Source: Trebonia sp036509215
Lineage (GTDB): Bacteria; Actinomycetota; Actinomycetes; Streptosporangiales; Streptosporangiaceae
Reading direction: 5' to 3'
Assembly (NCBI GenBank): GCA_036509215.1
Contig: DATCGA010000363.1
Coordinates: 1 to 10,649, forward strand
Length of the DNA stretch: 10,649 nt
Within the stretch, counting starts at the first letter, position 1. Each line of letters begins with the position of its first letter. This document shows, in pieces, positions 6,141 to 10,649 of the stretch. Below the pieces are notes generated by a model. The model ran no database searches. It was not told the origin of the DNA and was given only the letters and a program-made list of their open reading frames with translations. A program made the translations under genes and the position numbers.

Positions 6141-7883
6141 GTGGTCAACGTCTCCCGTCCGCTTCGCACCGGGCTCGCGGCGGCAGCGGCCCTCGCGATC
6201 GCCGCAGCCGCCGCGGCCGGATCGGCCCTGCCCGCGAGCGCCAGCGCGCTGACGCCGGCCGGCCGTACGCCCAGCGCGGCCGAATGGTGGCTGCCCGCGC
6301 TTGACGTGGCCGCCGCCTGGCGCGCCGCGCCCGCGGCGGGTCAGGGCGTGACCGTCGCGGTCCTGTCCACCGGCGTTGACGGCGGCCACCCTGACCTGAC
6401 CGGAACGGTGACGGCCGGGCCGGACTTCGCCAAGTCCGGCCGCAGGCCCGGCCAGGCGTTCTGGGCCGACGAGGGGACGGCGGTGGCCGGGCTGATCGCC
6501 GGGCACGGGCACGGGGCCGGCGGGGCCCAGGGCATCACCGGGATCGCCCCCGGCGCGCGGATCCTGTCCGTGCAGGTGACCCTGGAGTACAACGATCCGC
6601 GCGACTTCGAGCCGGCCGTCACCGGCCTGCTGCCCGCCGCCATCGCCGCCGGGATCAGGTACGCGGTCGCCCATGGCGCCACCGTCATCTCGCTCCCCCT
6701 CGATCCCGGCACGATGGAGGCCGCCGACGCGGCCGCCGCCGACGGCAGCCAGGCCGAGCGGGCGGCGGTCGCGTACGCGATCTCGCGGGACGTCGTGCTG
6801 GTGGCCCCGGCGGGCGACAACGGCGGCGGCGGCGACGCGGTGAACTACCCGGCCGCGTACCCGGGGGTCATCGCCGTCGGCGCGACCGCACGGGACGGGG
6901 AGCTCGCCCCGTTCACCAACACCGGGTCGTACGTCGCGCTGACCGCTCCCGGCGCCGCCGGGCCTGCGGCCGCGATCGACTCCAACGTGACCGCGGGGCC
7001 GCCCGTCGGCCTGACGGTACCCGCCCCGGGCGGCCGGTACCAGACGCTGGCCTCGACCGACATGGCGTCCGCGCTGACGGCCGGCGTCGCCGCGCTCATC
7101 CGCGGCCGCTACCCGTGGCTCACGGCGGCCGAGGTCACCCAGGCGATCGAGGATGGCGCCACCGCGCGTGATTCCGGCCCGGCGGGCTCGACCGCGACCC
7201 GTTCCGCCGCCGCCGGGTGGGGCCACGGCGCGCTCAGCGCCGGGAGCGCGCTCGCCCGCGCGGCCGCGATCGCGGTCGCTCACCCGAGGCCGGCGCCGTC
7301 GCCGTCGGCGTCGGCGTCGGCCCCGGCCGTGCAGCCGGCCGTGCCAAGCGCGGCGCCGGCGCATACCGCCGCCGCCGTCAAGCCGGGCAACCCCGGCGGG
7401 GCGCTCCGCTCGGTCCTGGTCGACCTGCTGGTCGCCGTCTGCGTGCTCATCGCCGGCCTGATCTGCGCCCTGGGCGTGACCTGGGTTCGCCGTCGGCGCA
7501 GGTCCGCGCGGGCCGACGACGCTGCCAGGGATGGCCGCGGCCGCGGACCGGGCCGTCACTCGCGCGACCAGCCGCCGGCCCGGCCGGCCCTGCTGCCGCG
7601 GCCGCCCGATCCTGGCTGGCCCCGCACCCCGCCTCGGGCCGCCATCGGCGCCGGCAGCGCCTGGGTGAGCGCCAATCCGAGCGTTCGCCCGTCGTCCGGC
7701 CGGCCCCACGACGGGCCGCTGCCCCCGTGGGAGCAGCCGCCGTCGGTGTTCGCTGCTGCGCCGACCCCCAAGGCGCCGCCGCCGTGGCCGCTGTCGAGCA
7801 CCGGCCCGATGTACGTCTGGAACCCGGCCGCGACGACCGGCCCGCTCCGCCCGGTCGAAGAGGAAGAAGATCAAGAGCCTTAG
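6141..7883 (+). CDS. Secreted, membrane-anchored S8 subtilase-fold pseudoprotease, mycosin-like, with a proline-rich tail
   Basis: This 580-residue protein has a signal peptide (basic N-terminus, Ala-rich core, likely cut after ASA at 34-36) and a subtilase domain at about 45-375. A PSPSASASAP linker, one transmembrane helix (about 425-449), five arginines (450-454) and a proline-rich tail of about 125 residues ending in an acidic cluster follow. The domain keeps fold landmarks: GQGVTVAVL, GVDGGHPDL, GTAVAGLIAGHGHG, GIAPGARILSVQV and MASALTAGVAAL. Every catalytic position is changed. The Asp of the DTG motif is S76 (LSTG), the His of the HGT motif is E111 (DEGT) and the nucleophile Ser of GTSMA is D307 (STDMA). 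The oxyanion-hole Asn of the AAGN motif is D226 (PAGDN). It therefore cannot work as a normal serine protease. Arg-rich flanks suggest the tail is cytoplasmic. The architecture resembles mycosins of type VII secretion, but no ESX genes are in view. GTG at 6141 has a strong ribosome site. Confidence 0.88.
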   Translation: MVNVSRPLRTGLAAAAALAIAAAAAAGSALPASASALTPAGRTPSAAEWWLPALDVAAAWRAAPAAGQGVTVAVLSTGVDGGHPDLTGTVTAGPDFAKSGRRPGQAFWADEGTAVAGLIAGHGHGAGGAQGITGIAPGARILSVQVTLEYNDPRDFEPAVTGLLPAAIAAGIRYAVAHGATVISLPLDPGTMEAADAAAADGSQAERAAVAYAISRDVVLVAPAGDNGGGGDAVNYPAAYPGVIAVGATARDGELAPFTNTGSYVALTAPGAAGPAAAIDSNVTAGPPVGLTVPAPGGRYQTLASTDMASALTAGVAALIRGRYPWLTAAEVTQAIEDGATARDSGPAGSTATRSAAAGWGHGALSAGSALARAAAIAVAHPRPAPSPSASASAPAVQPAVPSAAPAHTAAAVKPGNPGGALRSVLVDLLVAVCVLIAGLICALGVTWVRRRRRSARADDAARDGRGRGPGRHSRDQPPARPALLPRPPDPGWPRTPPRAAIGAGSAWVSANPSVRPSSGRPHDGPLPPWEQPPSVFAAAPTPKAPPPWPLSSTGPMYVWNPAATTGPLRPVEEEEDQEP

Positions 7884-7935
7884 CCCGAACGGGCCCTGGT
7901 TTAACGCCCTGGGCAATCGGCCCGATCGGCCGGGG
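7884..7935. terminator. Convergent spacer with GC-rich dyads, possible bidirectional terminator
   Basis: The short gap between the convergent pseudoprotease and transpeptidase genes has the dyad GCCCGAACGGGC (7883-7894) and GGCC-CGATC-GGCC (7919-7931). Neither is followed by a T-run. In high-GC actinomycetes such stems may act as terminators, but this cannot be shown here. Confidence 0.3.
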
Positions 7936-8763
7936 TCAGCCGATGATGTCGATCGGGGTGCCCGCGGGAACAACGCGCAGGCGCAGCAGCGCGTTGTCCT
8001 TCAACCGGATGCAGCCGTGCGAGATCCGCGCACCGTCATCGCCGATAAGCGCGGCGTCGCCGAGCGGCCCGTGAATTCCGATGACGGCGTCACCGGAGCC
8101 CTCCCAGTCGTTGATCGCCTCGGAATGGGCCGAGGTGACCATCACGAACGCGCCATAGCCCGGAGCGGGCGGCGCCTCGAAGAAAGCCACGAAGTAATTC
8201 CCCGGCGGAGTGGGGTCAGTGGTCGTCCCGACCCCGGCCGGCGCCGAGAGCAATTCCCGGTTGTGCGAATAGAGGATTAGCCGCGTCGTGGCCAGATCGA
8301 CGACGATGCGATAGGGCGTGGAAAGCAGCTGCACGGTGGCGCCGTCCGGTATCCAGGCGGTCGAGCCGTCCGGGCGCTGGGCCAGCCGCACCCGCAGCCA
8401 GCCGGGCCGGGTGGAGATGACCGGCAGGATCGACCGGGCGCCGTACCAGCGGCCGGGCACCGACCCGGTCCTGGCGCCGTCCGGGCTGGCGTACCGGCCG
8501 GTGGCGCCGCGCAACGCGGCCAGCAGGGTAACCCCGGAGGAGGACTTACCCCCGGCCGCCTTGCGCTTCGTCTGGCTGGCGAGGGCAGCCCGTTGGCGCG
8601 GGGCCGAGTGATGCCCGCGGTTGCTACCGGTCAGCGACAGGCCGGCCGTGACGCTCGCCGCCACTGCCGCCGCGACGACCACCATCAAGACCGGCCGAGA
8701 CGCATTCCGCCTGGGGCTGCTCGCAAGCGCCCGCGCGGCGGCCGCCCCTCCTCTTCCCGTCAT
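7936..8763 (-). CDS. L,D-transpeptidase (YkuD domain) with membrane anchor and SH3b-like domain
   Basis: This 275-residue envelope enzyme is predicted to form 3-3 cross-links in peptidoglycan, or to attach proteins to it, by L,D-transpeptidation. A basic N-terminus leads to a membrane anchor or uncleaved signal (about 25-45) and a Lys/Ser-rich linker. An SH3b-like segment follows (VPGRWYGARSILPV ... GWLRVRL ... STAWIPDG, about 110-155). The C-terminal YkuD domain has IHGPLG with H231 and ISHGCIRL with H249 and the nucleophile C251, so the catalytic set is complete. PTPPGNYFV is the usual substrate-loop start. ATG at 8763 is chosen because GAGGGA lies 6 bases upstream; an in-frame TTG at 8805 has no support. 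It follows the acyltransferase gene on the same strand after about 100 bases and may have its own promoter. The exact cross-linking role is not decided by the sequence. Confidence 0.92.
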   Translation of the reverse strand: MTGRGGAAAARALASSPRRNASRPVLMVVVAAAVAASVTAGLSLTGSNRGHHSAPRQRAALASQTKRKAAGGKSSSGVTLLAALRGATGRYASPDGARTGSVPGRWYGARSILPVISTRPGWLRVRLAQRPDGSTAWIPDGATVQLLSTPYRIVVDLATTRLILYSHNRELLSAPAGVGTTTDPTPPGNYFVAFFEAPPAPGYGAFVMVTSAHSEAINDWEGSGDAVIGIHGPLGDAALIGDDGARISHGCIRLKDNALLRLRVVPAGTPIDIIG

Positions 8764-8864
8764 TTGCGTCCCTCGAGCACTGTGTGCGTCTCTGACACCA
8801 TGCAAGTGCAGACGGTAACAGAGGTACGACGTTTAGTAGCGGACTCTCGAGGGAGTGTCGAGGT
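8764..8864 (-). promoter_or_regulatory. Spacer between the acyltransferase and transpeptidase genes
   Basis: The spacer starts, in the direction of transcription, with an imperfect hairpin: GACACTC and GAGAGTC at 8842-8859, a 7-bp stem with one mismatch and a 4-base loop, just after the acyltransferase stop. It may attenuate or end that transcript, although no T-run follows. I see no convincing promoter for the transpeptidase; TACCGT in the middle of the spacer is only a weak -10 candidate. The ribosome site GAGGGA ends the spacer. Confidence 0.3.
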
Positions 8865-9560
8865 CTAGGCGGCGGAATCCGGGCGGCCGGCCTTGGCCAG
8901 CTTCTCCTTGACGTCGGAGGCGTACTCGTGGACGTACTCCTGGCCGGAGAGGTCGGCGATCGCGTGCATTACCTCGTCGGCGATGATGCGCCGGGCGCGG
9001 CCGGGAGGGTCGCCCGCCAGGTGGCCGAACTCCATCGGCTTGCCGATCTTGATCTCGATCTTGGCCGGGCGGGGCAGCTTGCCCGGCGGCATCATCTTCC
9101 TGGTGCCCGACATCGCGATCGGGATCACCGGGGCGCCGGTGTTCAGCACCAGCCACCCCAGCCCGGACCTCCCCCGGTACAGCCGCCCGTCCGGCGACCT
9201 GGTGCCCTCCGGGTAGAAGCCGAACAGCTCGCCCGCCCGCAGGATCTCGGCCGCCGCCTCCAGGGTCGCCGTCGCCGACCGAGTGTCATCCCGGTTCATC
9301 GCCAGCTGCTTGGTCGACCGCAGGTAGGCCGCCCACAGCCGGCCGACCGGCCCCTTGGCGGTGAAGTACTCGGCCTTGGCCGGGAACACGACCGGCCGCG
9401 AGAGCATCAGCGGCAGGTAGACGGAGTCGATGATCGACAGGTGGTTGGAGGCGAGGAGCGCCGGGCCGCTCGCCGGGATGTTCTCAAGCCCGGTCGCCCG
9501 GGGGCGACCGAACCCGTGCAGGATCGGACCCGCGACGACACGCGAAAGCTGGTATTGCAC
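8865..9560 (-). CDS. plsC: 1-acyl-sn-glycerol-3-phosphate acyltransferase (PlsC/LPLAT family)
   Basis: This 231-residue protein belongs to the membrane-associated family that acylates lysophosphatidic acid to phosphatidic acid, the second acylation of phospholipid synthesis. The catalytic motif NHLSIID holds H40 and D45 (HX4D). The substrate-binding motif YPEGTRSPDG has EGTR at 118-121, and VIPIAMSGTRKM is the fourth conserved block. The length is typical. The GTG start at 9560 has GAGGA 7 bases upstream. The gene begins 15 bases after the stop of the upstream membrane-protein gene, so the two are probably co-transcribed. Actinomycetes carry several PlsC paralogs, some acting on special lipids such as mannosylated phosphatidylinositol, so the exact acceptor is uncertain; the family call is firm. 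Confidence 0.92.
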   Translation of the reverse strand: MQYQLSRVVAGPILHGFGRPRATGLENIPASGPALLASNHLSIIDSVYLPLMLSRPVVFPAKAEYFTAKGPVGRLWAAYLRSTKQLAMNRDDTRSATATLEAAAEILRAGELFGFYPEGTRSPDGRLYRGRSGLGWLVLNTGAPVIPIAMSGTRKMMPPGKLPRPAKIEIKIGKPMEFGHLAGDPPGRARRIIADEVMHAIADLSGQEYVHEYASDVKEKLAKAGRPDSAA

Positions 9561-9575
9561 TCGAGCGTCCTCTGT

Positions 9576-10649
9576 CTACTTCGGGGGCTGGTCATACGTG
9601 GGGGGCAAGTTGTGTTGGGGCCCCGCCCTAGCGACGGATGACCCCGCGAAGGCCATACCACCATAGCGTCCCCCACCAGGCGCAGCGGAAACGGAAACGG
9701 CGATCGAGACCACCAGCGGCACCGCGAACGGGAGGGCTGCGGCGGGCACGATGACCCCCGAGTCGTCGGCCAGCCAGCCGATCATCAGCACCAGCCAGCA
9801 CAGCCAGGCCACCGTCCGCACCGCTGGGGCCGACTCAAACGCCTCGTCGAGCGTGCGCAGCCGCAGCGCCGACGGCCGCCAGAGGGCGGCGGCGGCCGCC
9901 GCCGCCGCGACCGGGATCAGCCACCGGGCCGCGCTGGCCGTGAGAGTTCCCACATTCGAGCCGGCCTTGCGCTCGAGCACCCCGCCGCCGCCGCCCCGCA
10001 GCAGGTTGCCGGCGAACGTCCCGATGTCGGACGCGCCCGCAGCCGGGAAGAAGTGGCTGACCAAGGCGAACGCGGCGAACAGGGCGAGCCCGCTCGCCGC
10101 GACCGGCAGCGCCCACCGCCAGCCGACCCGGACCCCGGCGAACGCGGCGATCAGCAGCACCAGGCAGGGCACCAGCGCGATCGTCCCGCCCGCTTTGGCC
10201 CCGAACCCGGGCCAGCCCAGGGCGGTCACGGCGAACAGCCCGACTGCGGTCACCGCCGCCACCGGCCTTCGCGGCACGGCGCGGCCCAGCCAGGCCGCCC
10301 CCGCGAGGGCGCTGACGCAGTAGACGCCGACCACGTCGTTGCCGATGCCGTAGTACCGGCCGGAGACCAGCAGCGACAGGCCGAACGGGGACTCCAGCTG
10401 CAGCCGGGACCCGGTGATCGCGTCGACCCCGAGCGCGGCCAGGGTGGCCAGGCAGATCAGGCCGAACGGGGCGACCGGGTCGCGTCGCCACGGCCCGGCC
10501 AACGCCGCCGCCGCAACTGCCAGCGTCCAGCCGGCCGCCAGCGCGTACAGCCACCAGGCCGGGTGCGCCAGCCGCCACCAGGGGACCAGGTTCGCGAGGT
10601 AGCTGCCGAGCGGCACCGCCGCCGCGAGCGCGCCCGCGATCCGCCAGCG
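9576..10649 (-). CDS. Conserved polytopic membrane protein of unknown function, N-terminus beyond the window edge
   Basis: The frame is open to the right edge and ends at a TAG at 9576-9578, so the last 357 residues are visible and the start lies outside. It has about nine hydrophobic segments. Conserved-looking landmarks are ESPFGLSLLVSGRYYGIGND, GFGAKAGGTIAL, a segment with SHFF and LERKAGSN, and WLADDSGVIVPA near the end. The polar, charged motifs (GRYYGIGND, RKAGSN, DDSG) set among helices suggest a membrane enzyme or transporter active site. I recognise the combination as a widespread uncharacterised membrane family in Gram-positive and related bacteria, with no role that I can name. Some members are long, with an extra N-terminal half; this one may be too. 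A GTG at 10616 is in frame, but the reading frame continues upstream of it without a stop. A 15-base gap to the acyltransferase gene suggests an operon and perhaps a lipid-related role. Confidence 0.85.
   Translation of the reverse strand, partial: RWRIAGALAAAVPLGSYLANLVPWWRLAHPAWWLYALAAGWTLAVAAAALAGPWRRDPVAPFGLICLATLAALGVDAITGSRLQLESPFGLSLLVSGRYYGIGNDVVGVYCVSALAGAAWLGRAVPRRPVAAVTAVGLFAVTALGWPGFGAKAGGTIALVPCLVLLIAAFAGVRVGWRWALPVAASGLALFAAFALVSHFFPAAGASDIGTFAGNLLRGGGGGVLERKAGSNVGTLTASAARWLIPVAAAAAAAALWRPSALRLRTLDEAFESAPAVRTVAWLCWLVLMIGWLADDSGVIVPAAALPFAVPLVVSIAVSVSAAPGGGRYGGMAFAGSSVARAGPQHNLPPTYDQPPK
9885..9906. repeat. Perfect 22-base GGC/GCC palindrome inside a coding region
   Basis: Arms of 11 bases made of GGC repeats meet their exact complement GCC repeats at 9895/9896. 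The stretch encodes a run of alanines in a membrane helix of the uncharacterised membrane protein. It is most simply a by-product of alanine codon choice in high-GC DNA, though it could form a strong hairpin in mRNA or single-stranded DNA. Confidence 0.4.

Noticed and set aside
7296..7330. Short tandem GTCGGC-like repeats as a mobile or regulatory repeat
   Set aside because: They encode the PSPSASASAP linker of the anchored protein and are explained by its low-complexity composition.
6141..7883. The subtilase-like gene as a decaying pseudogene
   Set aside because: The frame is intact over 580 codons, codon use matches the neighbours, the ribosome site is strong and fold motifs outside the catalytic residues are well kept.
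6021..7973. A 650-codon open frame on the minus strand opposite the subtilase-like gene
   Set aside because: Its product is a low-complexity Arg/Gly/Pro-rich sequence without domains, typical of antisense frames in GC-rich DNA. The plus-strand gene has a signal peptide, fold motifs and a strong ribosome site.
8764..8805. TTG start extending the L,D-transpeptidase by 14 residues
   Set aside because: The ATG at 8763 has a strong GAGGGA site at ideal spacing and gives a normal basic N-terminus followed by the anchor.

Overview
This window is GC-rich bacterial DNA with strong GC3 bias, so every real gene casts long shadow frames on the opposite strand. Several signs point to a filamentous or related high-GC actinomycete: a DUF3263 protein (an actinobacterial family), a mycosin-like S8 protein with a C-terminal membrane anchor, an actinobacterial-type L,D-transpeptidase and frequent GTG starts. 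No tRNA, rRNA, CRISPR array or insertion sequence is visible. No intergenic gap exceeds about 165 bases.

Left block (1-5674), envelope glycan genes. On the minus strand, a polytopic GT-C-like membrane protein (1156-2589) overlaps by 4 bases a family-39 glycosyltransferase (1-1159). The latter runs off the left edge of the window. Divergent from this pair, and separated by a 157-base regulatory region with a perfect 8-5-8 inverted repeat, is a close paralog of the first protein (2747-4186, plus). It is followed by a UDP-glucose 6-dehydrogenase-type gene (4325-5674, plus) behind its own AT-rich promoter-like segment. A reasonable inference is extracytoplasmic glycan or lipid-linked sugar synthesis, with a uronic acid among the donors.

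Middle block (5731-7883). A small DUF3263 protein with a helix-turn-helix-like segment (minus) is divergent from a 580-residue secreted, membrane-anchored subtilase-fold protein (plus). The second protein has lost all three catalytic residues: Asp became Ser, His became Glu, Ser became Asp. The oxyanion-hole Asn position is also altered. The fold landmarks remain, so it looks like a dedicated pseudoprotease rather than a decaying gene. Its transmembrane helix is followed by a long proline-rich, presumably cytoplasmic tail. A 7-10-7 inverted repeat lies between the two genes. This is the most unusual part of the window.

Right block (7936-10649), all minus strand. It holds the 3' part of a conserved polytopic membrane protein of unknown function that enters from the right edge, a PlsC-type acyltransferase 15 bases downstream of it, and an L,D-transpeptidase that converges on the pseudoprotease gene.

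Taken together the window reads as a cell-envelope neighbourhood: sugar nucleotide, sugar transferases, phospholipid acylation and peptidoglycan cross-linking. It also holds a non-catalytic subtilase whose role is open.
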